Assembly (NCBI GenBank): GCA_963783235.1
Contig: CAWAMN010000001.1
Span: forward strand, 1,736,001 to 1,800,000
From: Thiohalomonas sp963783235
Lineage (GTDB): Bacteria > Pseudomonadota > Gammaproteobacteria > Thiohalomonadales > Thiohalomonadaceae
Length of the DNA: 64,000 nt
Direction: 5' to 3'
Shown here: positions 18,003 to 28,017 of the stretch, piece after piece
How positions within the stretch are numbered: position 1 is the first letter of the stretch
Layout: each line of letters begins with the position of its first letter
The notes under the pieces: generated by a model
What the model was told of the DNA's origin: nothing
The model's input: the letters and a program-made list of their open reading frames with translations, nothing else
Database searches by the model: none
Program-made: the position numbers and the translations under genes

Positions 18003-18058
18003 TGCCCTCCGACCGGCTCCAGGCGACCTTTGTATTCACTCCCGGGTATAATCCGCCC

Positions 18059-18583
18059 ATGAGCGAGTCTGATTTCGAGTTCGACACCGAAGAGCAGCCG
18101 GAGCTCCCCAGCAAGAGCCAGCTCAAGCGCGAAAGTCATGCGCTTCAGGCGGCGGGTCATCAGCTGGTGGAACTTCCGGTGAGCAAATTGAAACTTGTGC
18201 CGATGCCCGACGCCCTCAGGGAGGCGGTGGAACTGGGTCGCAAGATCAACAAGCACGGGGGTCGCAAACGGCAACTTAAATATATCGGCAAACTGCTGCG
18301 CAGTATGGACGCCGGGCCTATTTTGGAGGCACTGGAGACCCTGGACGCGCGGGCCGCTGCCGCCACGGCGCGCCACCATCTGGCCGAACGCTGGCGCGAA
18401 CGCCTGCTGGATGAAGGGGATGCCGCTGTGGGCGAGTTTGTGGAGGCCTATCCGCAAACGGATCGTCAGCATCTTCGTCAGCTGATGAGAAACGCCCGAG
18501 CCGAACGGAAAGCGGAGAAGCCGCCCCGGTCCAGTCGCGAACTCTTTCGGATGGTGCGGGATACGATCGAGGAAGCTCAGTAG
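18059..18583 (+). CDS. darP: DarP (YjgA/DUF615), ribosome biogenesis factor
   Basis: 174 residues. The family pattern is clear: KSQLKRESHALQAAGHQLVE, LREAVELGRKINKHGGRKRQ, LKYIGKLLRSMD and DRQHLRQLMRNARAERK. DarP (YjgA) binds late 50S precursors and promotes peptidyl-transferase-centre maturation. The ATG at 18059 gives the usual length; an in-frame ATG at 18002 would add 19 residues. Convergent with the nitrilase-like gene. Confidence 0.92.
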   Translation: MSESDFEFDTEEQPELPSKSQLKRESHALQAAGHQLVELPVSKLKLVPMPDALREAVELGRKINKHGGRKRQLKYIGKLLRSMDAGPILEALETLDARAAAATARHHLAERWRERLLDEGDAAVGEFVEAYPQTDRQHLRQLMRNARAERKAEKPPRSSRELFRMVRDTIEEAQ

Positions 18584-18610
18584 TTCCAAGAGCCTGCGGG
18601 CGGTTCCGAT

Positions 18611-18631
18611 CCGGGCGTCGGTTTCGCCCGG
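18611..18631. terminator. Possible hairpin between convergent darP and nit genes
   Basis: CCGGGCG and CGCCCGG form a perfect 7-bp stem around a TCGGTTT loop in the 100-base gap between convergent genes. There is no clear T tract on either strand, so intrinsic termination is only possible. Confidence 0.35.
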
Positions 18632-18685
18632 CAGCCTTCTCATCGATATCGCACCGCCTGAGCGGCTACCGTGGTGACTGAACCC

Positions 18686-19513
18686 TCAGGAACTCATGTC
18701 GCAGGAGATGCGACAGTGGCTCAAGGCCGGGAAGGTGCGACGGATATCCGAGAGCCGGCTCCGGTTGACCTCGGCACTGATTACACCGGATCCGCGCGGC
18801 AGTCGGTCGGCGACCACACCCCAGGGATCCACGATCATGCTGTCGCCATGGGTTTCGCGGCCATTGGCATGGTAGCCGCCCTGCGCGGACGCCACCACAT
18901 AGCAGAGATTTTCGATCGCTCGGGCCCGAACCAGGACCTCCCAGTGTGCCTTGCCCGTCACCGCGGTGAATGCCGAAGGCAGTGCAATGATTTCGGCGCC
19001 TTCACCGGCCATGCGCCGGAATAGCTCCGGAAACCGGAGGTCATAACAGACGGCCATTCCCAAGCGTCCCACCGGCGTATCCACCACCACAACACGACTG
19101 CCGGGCTCGATGGTTTCGGATTCGACGTACTTTTCGCCGCTTTCGGTCAGCTGAACGTCGAAAAGATGCACTTTATCGTAACGGGCCCGCTGCTCACCCG
19201 CATCGTTGAAGAGCAGCGAGGCCATGCGGACTTTGGCGCCATCGTCCGCTGCAAGCGGGACCGTTCCGCCTACCAGCCAGATCCCGTGTCGCCGTGCCTG
19301 GTCGGCCAGGAAGCTTTGAATCGGGCCGTCACCCTCACGCTCCCGAACCTCGACCTTGTCCCACTCGGTCATCCCCATCAGGGCGAAATTCTCGGGCAGA
19401 ACAACCAGCCGGGCACCGGTTTCCGCCGCCCGGCCAATCAGCCGCCCGGCCTCAAGCAGGTTAGCGTGAATGTTAGGGCCCGAGGCCATCTGTACCGCGG
19501 CGACACGACTCAC
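18686..19513 (-). CDS. Nit-family carbon-nitrogen hydrolase (nitrilase superfamily)
   Basis: 275 residues. The Glu-Lys-Cys triad is visible: Glu in LVVLPENFALMG, Lys in RYDKVHLFDVQL, and Cys in MAVCYDLRFPELFRR. The layout is that of Nit1/NitFhit-type omega-amidases or deaminated-glutathione amidases. It lies downstream of yhdP and rng, a position occupied by a nit homologue in many gammaproteobacteria (usually followed by tldD, which is not seen here). Cytoplasmic; the exact amide substrate is uncertain. Confidence 0.9.
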   Translation of the reverse strand: MSRVAAVQMASGPNIHANLLEAGRLIGRAAETGARLVVLPENFALMGMTEWDKVEVREREGDGPIQSFLADQARRHGIWLVGGTVPLAADDGAKVRMASLLFNDAGEQRARYDKVHLFDVQLTESGEKYVESETIEPGSRVVVVDTPVGRLGMAVCYDLRFPELFRRMAGEGAEIIALPSAFTAVTGKAHWEVLVRARAIENLCYVVASAQGGYHANGRETHGDSMIVDPWGVVADRLPRGSGVISAEVNRSRLSDIRRTFPALSHCRISCDMSS

Positions 19514-19551
19514 GGAATCAAACTCCTTAAGAATAGTGGGGAAAAGTAGGG

Positions 19552-19878
19552 CTACAGTGTTGTCTGCAGCTCGACGAGATCCGGTTGGGAGCTGCCGGGG
19601 ACCAGTTCAATGCGATCCGACGCGATGCCCAAAGCAACCAGCCAGGCCCGAACTTCCAAGGCCCATAGGTTGCCTTCGTCTCCGCCGGGGTAACGAACCT
19701 CCAGCCGGGCATCGGGCTCGTCCAGAAGCGATCTTACTGCGTTGGACACCGCCGGGTGGTCAACCAGCGCCTCGCCGCTTCGCGGCCGAGACCACTCCTC
19801 GGCCGTAATGGCCAGGGGGTCGGCAACTGCGGAGGTCCATAGAGCCACTAGCGGCAGCAGGAAAACAGCCCGTCTCAT
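19552..19878 (-). CDS. Small predicted secreted protein, function unknown
   Basis: 108 residues with a signal peptide (MRRAVFLLPLVALWTSAVA, cut before DPLAITAEEW). The mature part is a compact domain ending in LRAWLVALGIASDRIELVPG, a wording reminiscent of the C-terminal half of OmpA-like peptidoglycan domains (RVESYL...G...RI...G), but too short to assign. It lies between yhdP and nit on the same strand, 31 bases after the yhdP stop. Confidence 0.65.
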   Translation of the reverse strand: MRRAVFLLPLVALWTSAVADPLAITAEEWSRPRSGEALVDHPAVSNAVRSLLDEPDARLEVRYPGGDEGNLWALEVRAWLVALGIASDRIELVPGSSQPDLVELQTTL

Positions 19879-19909
19879 AGAGGCAGAATAGCACCGTTTT
19901 GGTGAGTGG

Positions 19910-22900
19910 TCATTCAGCGACGGTGCGCGACAGACGCACAATGGCCGGCGCGCTCCAGGGACCCTTTACCGTGTACTGGAACAGGGTCGCTTTGTCGATT
20001 TCCGAACGGAAAAGCTTCTGCAAAACCCAGATGATCGCCCCCGCCTGTGGTCCCAGGGCCAATCCGCCAGCCACAGCCAGGCTATCGGACACATTGGGAA
20101 CAACGCTGACCAGCATATCGTAATCCTGCTGATGCAGGCCGGTTCGACCGCTCATCACCACATGAGCCGAGGTGGAGTCCAGTGCAAGATTGTCGGTCAG
20201 GACATCGCCCGCCTTCAAACGAAGATCCCCTTCGATGGTCTTGAAACCCAGCCCTTTTTGGAACAGGTCGCTGAAATCGAGCTGCAGACGTTTGGGCAGC
20301 GCACTGAGACTAAACAAGCCGAGTAGCCGACCGCCGCCCGGATCGACATCCTCGATATGGCCCTCGCGAATGTCGACGTGCAGCATTCCGTCCAGCCGTG
20401 CCAGAGAGAACTCGGCGGGCGAACCGTCCCATTCCAGGCGGCCTTCGGCACGGGTTTTACCCTCTTTGATAACGCTGACGAAATCCAGGTCGTTCATCAT
20501 CTTTCCCAGATTCGGTGCGGTCAGCTCCCAATCAAGGGTGGTCCGATCGGAGCTCCGCTGCCACTGACCTTCGCCAGCGATTTGGAAATTATCCCCGCGA
20601 ATACCCACGTCGGCAAAATTGACTTCCCCTCGCCCGGGGATCGCGCGGAAGCGCAAGTCGCCCAACAGCAAATCGTCGAACTCCAGGCGCTCCACGTGAA
20701 CATCCAGGTGGGGCAGTGAAAACGACCGGGGATTCGGGCGCCCCTTTTTTTCACCTGCCGAAGACATTAACCGAAGACGGTACATGGCCACTTCGATGGG
20801 CAGGGCCGGCCCCCGCTCCCCTCCGCCGTTCAGCCTGAGCGCCCGACTCCATGCCTCCGGAACCACCCGGGACAGCGAACCGGTCAGGCGAAGCCTTCGC
20901 GAACCGGGCAGATCCGGCATACGGGTACCGAAATGGAAACTTCCCCTATCGAGCTTCTCGCCATTGAGCGCCACCGCCGCCCGAAAACGGGACCCGTAGG
21001 CGATCTGCAGTTCACCGCGTCGCTTGCCCGAGAGGTAGCGAGTCATTTCGAAACGACTGGATTGTCCGCTCACTTTCCCCAGCGGGGCCGGCAGTTGGAC
21101 CTCCAGTCCCTTTAAACCGGAATGGACGCGCAGTTCCGCTCCCCTGGCCCGGTCATGGGGAAGCACAAGGTCGGCCTGCCAAGTGGTTTCACCTGCAAGG
21201 GAGTCGGCGAACGGGATTTCGAGGCCTTGCAATGCTTGAGAACTGACCTTTCCCCGGCCACTCACCCTGGTTTGGCCCTGTTCGGTAGAGACGGCAAACT
21301 GCGCCGGGTAGTCGAACAGGCGCCCCTGAATGGCCTCGGCACGAAAATCGCGGTTTTGAAAGTGCAGCGTGCCCGCCAGCTCATCAATGGTGACCCGTTC
21401 GTTGATAGCCAAACGGTTGCCCATCAGTCGGAGTTCCCCTCCGACCATCAGGGGCTGTTGCACTTTGTGGGAAAGCGGCACCTCCAGGCGCAGGTCAAGC
21501 CGGCTTTTTCCCTCTGCCCGGAAACCGGCCAGAGCGCCCTCCTTTATCCGTTGCGACAGAGGCGTCTCCCGCAGGGTGCGCAGCACGTCAGAGGCCGGAC
21601 CGTCGACCTCACCATCCACCTCCAGTAGCGGCCGGCGCATGTTGGGGATCTCCACCCGACAGCGGGCTACCCGGCTGTCCAGATAACGTGCCCGGGAGCT
21701 GGCCAGAAGCATTCGGGCGCCATCGAAGGTCACATCAGCGGCCACATCCTGCAGGTGAGGCCAGCCGTCCCGGAACGCCAGTTCCACCTGCTCGGCCCGG
21801 AAACGGACTTCGAATCGCCCCTGTCGGTCCCGGAAGGGAAAATCGCTGGTGCGACCATGGAACAGGGCCGTGCCTTCGGTCACCCGACCCTTGCGAAACG
21901 CCCTATCCAGCCAGCGGACCGCCGGATCCGCCATGATGTTCGCGGGAAGATAGCGCGGCACGCTCGTTCCCCGTCCATTGCGGAAACGGCTGCGCAAATC
22001 GAGGAAAGGCGAGCCGCCGCTGTTCGGGACCTCCACATCAACTTGGGCTTCACCCTCCAGGTCGGCATTGGCGAATGCCAGCCGTTGCCCCTGCACCTGC
22101 CAGCCGGTATCGGCCCGACGGACAAGCACGCGGCCACTCAACCTTGCAATCGGCAGCGGTTCACGAAACAGATGCGGTACGGCCACTTCGGCCTGGTCGG
22201 TCGCCAGCTCAAGCCGGGCACCCCCGCTCTCGATATAGAGATCGCCATCGAGCCCTCGAAAACCCGGGGCGCGCCGCCACGGCCTGATACCCAGATCCTT
22301 GAAACGCATCTGGGCGGTGACGCGTCCAGCGCTCTGCTTGACCAGCAGATCGTGCAAGTCGCCTTCGGGCTTGAGTTCGGCAATCAACTCGCGCTGCTCG
22401 GCGGGAAGGCCCGGAGCGAAGGCCAAAAGTGCCGCCGCATCCTCGACACGCAGGAAATTGGCGGCCGCTCGGATAGTTTCACCTTCGCGGTTCAGTTCGA
22501 CGTTGGCGGCTGGCCAGCGTTTCCCATCTCTCACCGCCACCAGCTCCCCAAGGGAGGCGCTCCAACCCTTCTCGTTGCGAAGCCAACGGAATCGGCCACC
22601 CAGCTCTTCCCACCGGATGCTCTTTTCCCCACCGTTGACTGCAAGCGCCTTCCCCTCCACCCCGCCTTCCAGCAACTGGGGAGCCCCGCCGCGCCACTCG
22701 CTCCAGACTGAGGCGTTGATGCTACCTTCTGTCAGGCGCAGTCCCGGCAAATCCGCCCCTGCCAGCCACGGTTCGGGATGCACACCTTCGATGCGCCCGA
22801 AAAGCTGTCCGTTCCATTGGTCGGGCCGCAGGATATTGCCATTCATGTCCAGCGAAACCGCTATCCGCTCCCCCAGCTCTTCGGGCAGTCGCAGGGAAGC

Positions 22901-23490
22901 ATTCAGTCGATGGCGCTCACCGTCATTGCCCAGCTCAAGTCCGATATCCTCGAACCGGTAAACGGGGCGATCCGGCTCGCGCCATTCCAATTGGCTTTCG
23001 CGAATGATCACCCGAGGTTGCGACAGCAGCCATCCACCGAACCCCTCGGTACCTGCCGGCTCCCGCTCCCGTATCTCCGCACCCGTGACCCGTAGAAGAC
23101 CATCACGGGTACGCTCGACCGCGAGATCGGCACCGGTGATAACCAGGCGCCCGAGCACCAGCTTGCCCTGTCTGAGGCTGGCAGGAATATCGATATCGAC
23201 CCGAAGAGATTTGGCATGGACCATCGGCTGAGCCGTGGCCAGGCTGATGAGCGCGACATCGTTCAATTCGAAGGAGGGAGAAAACCCCGTCAACCGGGCA
23301 TCCATTCCACCGACGGTCACGGGCTGTTCCAGAAAATTGCTCGCCCAACCCTGCACGACGACTCGGTAATCCTTAGGGAGGGCACCAATAGCCGAACCAC
23401 CGACAGCAGAACGGCCAGCGCAATCACCGTACCGGCCCCCGCATAGAGGACGAAACTGTAGATCCTTCGTGGATGGGGCAGGCGTTTCAC
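19910..23490 (-). CDS. yhdP: YhdP/AsmA-like phospholipid transport protein, frameshifted near its N-terminus
   Basis: The open part (19910-23356) encodes 1148 residues of AsmA-like/DUF3971 sequence, ending with the family C-terminus (MLVSVVPNVSDSLAVAGGLA, ALGPQAGA). The missing N-terminal membrane anchor lies in another frame upstream: a GTG at 23490 reads VKRLPHPRRIYSFVLYAGAG, then a hydrophobic helix and VVRLLVPSLR. Adding one base at about 23371 (CC to CCC) joins it as PSLRDYRVVVQGWASNFLEQ. YhdP is an inner-membrane-anchored, periplasm-spanning protein implicated with TamB and YdbH in phospholipid delivery to the outer membrane. It follows rng, as in E. coli. Confidence 0.9.
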
Positions 23491-23621
23491 GTCATGGAGT
23501 CGCCGGACAGAGGTTCGCCCTCATGCTGCCACAAGTAGCCAGAGAGAAAACAGATGGGGCTAACGGTTTCACCCATTTGCGCACAGCGGAGCCCCGCCTT
23601 TGAGAGCGCCTCTCGGGAATG

Positions 23622-25097
23622 TCACATGAGCACCACGTCGAACTGCTCCTGGGTGTAGAGGGATTCGACCTGGAACTTTACGGGTCGGCCAATGAATTCC
23701 TCCAGTTCGGCCACACTGGTGGACTCTTCGTCGAGCAGCTTATCGACCACTTCCTGGGAAGCGAGGACCAGCATCTGGTTGGCGTCATACTGTCGCGCTT
23801 CGCGGAGGATCTCCCGAAAGATCTCATAGCAGACGGTCTCCGGCGTTTTGACGGTCCCACGGCCGCCACAGGTGGGGCAGGTTTCGCAGAGTACGTGCTC
23901 CAGGGACTCGCGCGTGCGCTTACGGGTCATTTCCACCAGCCCCAGGCTGGATACCTCGGTAATGTGGGTTTTTGCGTGATCCCGCTCCAGGGCCTTCTCG
24001 AGCGAGCGCAACACCTGACGGCGATGCTCCGGCTCCTCCATATCGATGAAATCGATAATGATGATTCCCCCGAGATTGCGCAGTCGAAGCTGACGGGAAA
24101 TGGCCTGGCTCGCCTCGAGATTGGTCTTGAAGATGGTCTCTTCGAGATTGCGATGACCCACGAACGCGCCGGTATTGACGTCGATGGTGGTCATCGCCTC
24201 GGTCTGATCGATGATCAGATACCCGCCCGATTTGAGCTGAACCTTGCGTTCCAGGGCGCGCTGTATCTCATCCTCGATGCTGTAAATGTCAAAGATGGGC
24301 CGCTCGCCCGAGTAGTGTTCGACCCGGGGAGCCAGTTCCGGAATAAATTTGCTGGCGAACTTGTAGACCTTGAGATAGGTCTCGCGGGAGTCGATGCGCA
24401 CCTTTTCGATCTCGCTGTCGACCAGATCGCGCATCGTGCGCATCACCAGCGGCAGGTCCTCGTGAATGAGGGTCCCGGCCGGTTCGTTGGCTACCCGCTC
24501 GGTGATGGCGCCCCACAACTTGGCAAGGAATTCCATATCCTTGCGAAGCGCCTCCTCGTTGACGCCCTCCGCGGCGGTACGCAGGATGTAGCCGCCTTCG
24601 ACATACTCCGGCGCCCAATGACGAATGACGTCCTTGAGCCGCTGCCGTTCGACATCCTCCTCTATTTTTTGCGAAACCCCGATATGCTGGCAGCCGGGCA
24701 TCAGCACGAGGAAGCGGGCCGGAATGGAAAGATGGGTGGTCAGACGGGCCCCCTTGGTGCCCAGCGGGTCCTTGACGACCTGCACGACGATCTCCTGACC
24801 CTCCCGTATAAGGTTGTTGATCTCCTCGACGGGACGTCTTTCACGACCGTTCTCTTCGGTGTTGCTGTTTTCCGAAAGGATGTCTGATGCGTGCAGAAAA
24901 GCGGTACGTTCCAGACCGATATCGACAAAAGCGGCCTGCATACCCGGAAGCACGCGAGAGACCCGGCCTTTGTAGACATTTCCCACCAGACCGCGGCGAC
25001 GGGCCCGCTCGATATGCACTTCCTGGAGTACGCCATTTTCCACAGAGGCCACCCTGGTCTCGTGGGGCGTGACGTTGATCAGCAGTTCTTCGCTCAT
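23622..25097 (-). CDS. rng: Ribonuclease G
   Basis: 491 residues. An S1-like domain (about 38-125; NVYKGRVSRVLPGMQAAFVD) is followed by the RNase E/G catalytic domain with the Mg-binding aspartates in TTIDVNTGAFVG and IIIIDFIDM. The zinc-link CETCPTCGGRG lies near the C-terminus. There is no long RNase E-like tail. It matures 16S rRNA 5' ends and degrades some mRNAs. The order maf-rng-yhdP is the conserved one. Confidence 0.96.
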   Translation of the reverse strand: MSEELLINVTPHETRVASVENGVLQEVHIERARRRGLVGNVYKGRVSRVLPGMQAAFVDIGLERTAFLHASDILSENSNTEENGRERRPVEEINNLIREGQEIVVQVVKDPLGTKGARLTTHLSIPARFLVLMPGCQHIGVSQKIEEDVERQRLKDVIRHWAPEYVEGGYILRTAAEGVNEEALRKDMEFLAKLWGAITERVANEPAGTLIHEDLPLVMRTMRDLVDSEIEKVRIDSRETYLKVYKFASKFIPELAPRVEHYSGERPIFDIYSIEDEIQRALERKVQLKSGGYLIIDQTEAMTTIDVNTGAFVGHRNLEETIFKTNLEASQAISRQLRLRNLGGIIIIDFIDMEEPEHRRQVLRSLEKALERDHAKTHITEVSSLGLVEMTRKRTRESLEHVLCETCPTCGGRGTVKTPETVCYEIFREILREARQYDANQMLVLASQEVVDKLLDEESTSVAELEEFIGRPVKFQVESLYTQEQFDVVLM

Positions 25098-25261
25098 GGT
25101 GTCCTTTATTCTTTGTGGACCACCGAAGACACAGAGATAACCGCCTCACTGCGGGTTCCGAGGGATACCAGCCGCAGATTGCCACCGTTATCTGCCGTTC
25201 AGGAATCCGGTTTGAAACCAACGGGCCCTTAAGAGGGGGAAACGCTCTGTGCACTTTGTGG

Positions 25262-25864
25262 TCAATTATTCGGTCCAAGTACCTTGATGCCGAAGTGGCC
25301 CAACAGCTCCGCCGTTTCAAAGAGGGGCAGCCCCATGACGCCGGAATAACTCCCCTCCAACCGCTCGATGAAAATGGCGCCGCGCCCTTGAATCCCGTAG
25401 GCACCCGCCTTGTCCGCCGGCTCGCCGGTCGCCCAGTAGGCGGCGATCTCCTCCTCCGTGATCGCCCGAAAAGTGACGTGGCTGACCGAGAGGCGGCTTT
25501 CCGCCTGCCCATCGGCACCGACCAGAGCCACCGCGGTATAGACCTCGTGGGTTTGGCCCGAGAGCTGAAGAAGCATCGCGTGCGCATCGTCCCGATTGGC
25601 GGGCTTTCCCAGCACCTGCTCATTGAGGGCCACCACCGTATCGGAACCGAGTACCGGCCGCGAATCGGACCGCGACAGTCGCGCCCGACCCGCACGGGCC
25701 TTCTCGAGTGCCAGGCGCAGGCAAAAGACCTCGGCCACCTCCCCGGCCCGGCGCTCTTCGGTAATATCCACCGAGAACTGCTCGAAGGAAATGCCTATTT
25801 GCTCCAGCAGCTCACCGCGTCGCGGCGAGGCGGAAGCCAGATGGATCAGCGGCTCAGCAGCCAA
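25262..25864 (-). CDS. yhdE: Maf-like nucleotide pyrophosphatase (YhdE type)
   Basis: 200 residues from a TTG at 25864 that has GGAGA six bases upstream; this fits better than an ATG 30 bases earlier because the Maf fold begins at LIHLASASPRRGELLEQIG. Other motifs are VLGSDTVVALNEQVLGKP and GSYSGVMGLPLFET. The family hydrolyses dTTP/UTP and modified pyrimidine nucleotides (YhdE subgroup). It is upstream of rng with a 164-base gap. Confidence 0.93.
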   Translation of the reverse strand: MAAEPLIHLASASPRRGELLEQIGISFEQFSVDITEERRAGEVAEVFCLRLALEKARAGRARLSRSDSRPVLGSDTVVALNEQVLGKPANRDDAHAMLLQLSGQTHEVYTAVALVGADGQAESRLSVSHVTFRAITEEEIAAYWATGEPADKAGAYGIQGRGAIFIERLEGSYSGVMGLPLFETAELLGHFGIKVLGPNN

Positions 25865-26013
25865 GATGATTCTCCGTCGGGACCAGCAGCCCATTCTAGC
25901 GCGGATTGCGGCCGGCTTTTAGCTGCCTGGACGTGTGGATAACCACAGGGGAGAAAATGAGCCGAATCCCGCCGCGATGGAATCCGCTACGAACGACCGG
26001 CCGCCTTCGCCCA

Positions 26014-26037
26014 ACCGCGGCACAATGCCGCTCCCAA
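26014..26037. repeat. Solitary REP-like half-module
   Basis: ACCGCGGCACAATGCCGCTCCCA closely resembles the right half of the modules in the array at 27.3-27.8 kb (TCGCGGCAGGATGCCGCTCCCA). It lies in the 220-base gap between maf and argE. Confidence 0.5.
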
Positions 26038-26085
26038 GGGGTACGAGTATCCACTTGCACCTTTGGGGGCGATCCGGCGCCCCCC

Positions 26086-27240
26086 TCACGCCTCGCAGCA
26101 AAAACGGCGGATGAGCCCTTCCAGGATATCCACGGTCGGTTCAAGCCGATCCAGGGCCAGGTATTCGTCAGGCTGATGCGCCTGGGCGATGTCGCCGGGA
26201 CCGAGGATTAGTGTCTCCATCCCCATTTGAGTGAGATAGGGCCCTTCGGTGCCGAAAGCCACCGCTTCGGGGACATGACCGGTCAGACGCTGGGCCTCCC
26301 GGACCACGGCAGATGTGGCGTCGGTGTGCATGGGCGGGGTTCCGCCGAACAGCGAGCGGCGCTCCCAACCGAGGTCCGATCCACCGAGGAGCCTCTCCAG
26401 ACGTTCATCAAGGGCTTTGCGCAGGGCCTCCAGTTCCATCCCCGGGAGCGGACGCAGATCAAAATGCACCTCGCAGGCACCGCAGATGCGATTGGGGTTA
26501 TCGCCGCCATGGATATGCCCCAGATTGAGGGTGGGCACGGGCACTTTGAACTGCGGGTCACGGTGTGTCCCCTGGAGTTTGTCGCGCCAGGCAAGCAGGT
26601 CCCCCAGAACCTGGTGCATCCCCTCCAGGGCATTCACGCCCAAGGCGGGATCGCTGGAGTGCCCGGCCCGCCCCTTCAGGCGGATCGCCTCCATCATAAT
26701 GCCCTTGTGAGCATTGACCGGCCTTAGCCCGGTGGGCTCGCCGATGACCGCATAGCGGGCCCGGGGTCTGCCGAGTTCCACCAGCGCCTGTGCGCCCTCC
26801 ATGGAGCTCTCTTCATCCGCCGTGGCGAGGATCATCAGCGGCCGCTTCAGCTGTGCGGGTTCGAAACGGCTTGCCGCTTCCATGGCAAGGGCGAAAAACC
26901 CCTTCATATCACAGATTCCCAGCCCGTAAAGCCGCCCGTCCGCCTCGGTCAGACTGAACGGATCGTGATTCCAAAGGCCTTCATCATAGGGCACGGTGTC
27001 GGTATGGCCGGCCAAAACCAACCCTCCCGGCCCCTTCCCGAGAGTCGCAATCAGGTTGGCCTTGTCAGGCTGGCGGGGCAGCGGCAACTCCTCGACAGAG
27101 AAGCCGGCGTCGTTGAGCCAATGCGCCAGAAGTGCGATAACGGCCCTGTTGCTGGTATCGAATTCGGGACTCACGCTGCTCATCGAGGGGGTTGAGACGA
27201 GCTCGGTGAGCCGAGACATGAGATCGGGTAGCTGAGTCAT
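26086..27240 (-). CDS. argE: Acetylornithine deacetylase (ArgE, M20 peptidase family)
   Basis: 384 residues. M20 metal-site motifs are present: LAGHTDTVPYDEGLW, YGLGICDMKGFFAL and ATADEESSMEGAQ, then GEPTGLRPVNAHKGIM and a C-terminal metal histidine region ending in EYLALDRLEPTVDILEG. It removes acetate from N-acetylornithine in arginine synthesis. It is divergent from argA (28.0 kb), the first enzyme of the pathway, with the REP array between them. The ATG at 27240 is preferred over one six codons earlier. Confidence 0.93.
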   Translation of the reverse strand: MTQLPDLMSRLTELVSTPSMSSVSPEFDTSNRAVIALLAHWLNDAGFSVEELPLPRQPDKANLIATLGKGPGGLVLAGHTDTVPYDEGLWNHDPFSLTEADGRLYGLGICDMKGFFALAMEAASRFEPAQLKRPLMILATADEESSMEGAQALVELGRPRARYAVIGEPTGLRPVNAHKGIMMEAIRLKGRAGHSSDPALGVNALEGMHQVLGDLLAWRDKLQGTHRDPQFKVPVPTLNLGHIHGGDNPNRICGACEVHFDLRPLPGMELEALRKALDERLERLLGGSDLGWERRSLFGGTPPMHTDATSAVVREAQRLTGHVPEAVAFGTEGPYLTQMGMETLILGPGDIAQAHQPDEYLALDRLEPTVDILEGLIRRFCCEA

Positions 27241-27252
27241 ACCGCGATTCTG

Positions 27253-27296
27253 GACCACTGAGTGGTTAGTGGCTAGTTGCGAGGGGCGAGGACTGG
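27253..27296. repeat. Short relative of the heptamer repeat element
   Basis: CACTGAGTGGTTAGTGGCTAG then TTGCGAGGGGCGAGGAC is the inverse-strand wording of the AGCCACT and GAGGGGC units seen at 34.9 and 36.9 kb, in degenerate form. It lies just upstream of argE. A further GAGCCACTCATGGCTAGTGG fragment lies at about 27876-27895. Confidence 0.55.
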
Positions 27297-27310
27297 ATAA
27301 TACCGGGGGG

Positions 27311-27835
27311 GGGGAGCGGCTTCCAGCCGCGAAAGGCCCCCGGTCAACACCGCATCGCGGCAGGATGCCGCTCCCGCGGGATGATGATAAGGCGTGTCCC
27401 GTAAGCGGCTTCCAGCCGCGAAAGGCCCCCCGGTCAACACCGCATCGCGGCAGGATGCCGCTCCCACGGGATGATGATAAGGCGTGTCCCGTAAGCGGCT
27501 TCCAGCCGCGAAAGGCCCCCGGTCAACACCGCATCGCGGCAGGATGCCGCTCCCACGCCGGATGGTGACCGGGTCGGGCTGGTAGGAGCGGCTTCCAGCC
27601 GCGAAAGGCCCCCGGTTGGCACCGCATCGCGGCAGGATGCCGCTCCCACGGGATGATGATAAGGCGTGCCCCGTAAGCGGCTTCCAGCCGCGAAGGCCCC
27701 CGGTCAACACCGCATCGCGGCAGGCTGCCGCTCCCACGCCTGATGGTGACCGGGCCGGGCTGGTAGGAGCGGCTTCCAGCCGCGAAAGGCCCCCGGTTGG
27801 CACCGCATCGCGGCGGGATGCCGCTTCCCACAGGG
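27311..27835. repeat. REP/BIME-type array A: six modules
   Basis: Six modules at about 90-base spacing. Each has a left palindrome GGAGCGGCTTCCAGCCGCGA (sometimes lacking GGA) and a right palindrome TCGCGGCAGGATGCCGCTCC in inverse orientation, separated by AAAGGCCCCCGGTCAACACC-type sequence. Two linker types alternate: CACGGGATGATGATAAGGCG and CACGCCGGATGGTGACCGGG. This is the layout of paired, inverted REP sequences (BIMEs). The array fills most of the argE-argA gap; the remaining 180 bases before argA hold nothing recognisable. Confidence 0.85.
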
Positions 27836-28017
27836 GCAACGCTTAAAGATCCTTCGAATTAAGGAACAAATATTGAGCCACTCATGGCTAGTGGGCTGTC
27901 GGGGGCTCTGAATGTATCGCCAAGCAGGCAACAGTACCCTGGTAACTGATTCCGCTTGTCAGCACGGGCGTGGGCCCGGACAATATTGCCCCGGCAAGTC
28001 CCGACCAAGGAATAACG

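Noticed and set aside
23619..24887. 422-codon frame antisense to rng (and similar long frames antisense to ptsP at 31590-33626)
   Set aside because: Shadow frames of GC-rich conserved genes on the other strand; no family resemblance.
27273..27839. Repeat protein or CRISPR in the argE-argA gap
   Set aside because: Modules are paired inverted palindromes with repeated, not unique, linkers; no cas genes and no coding signals.
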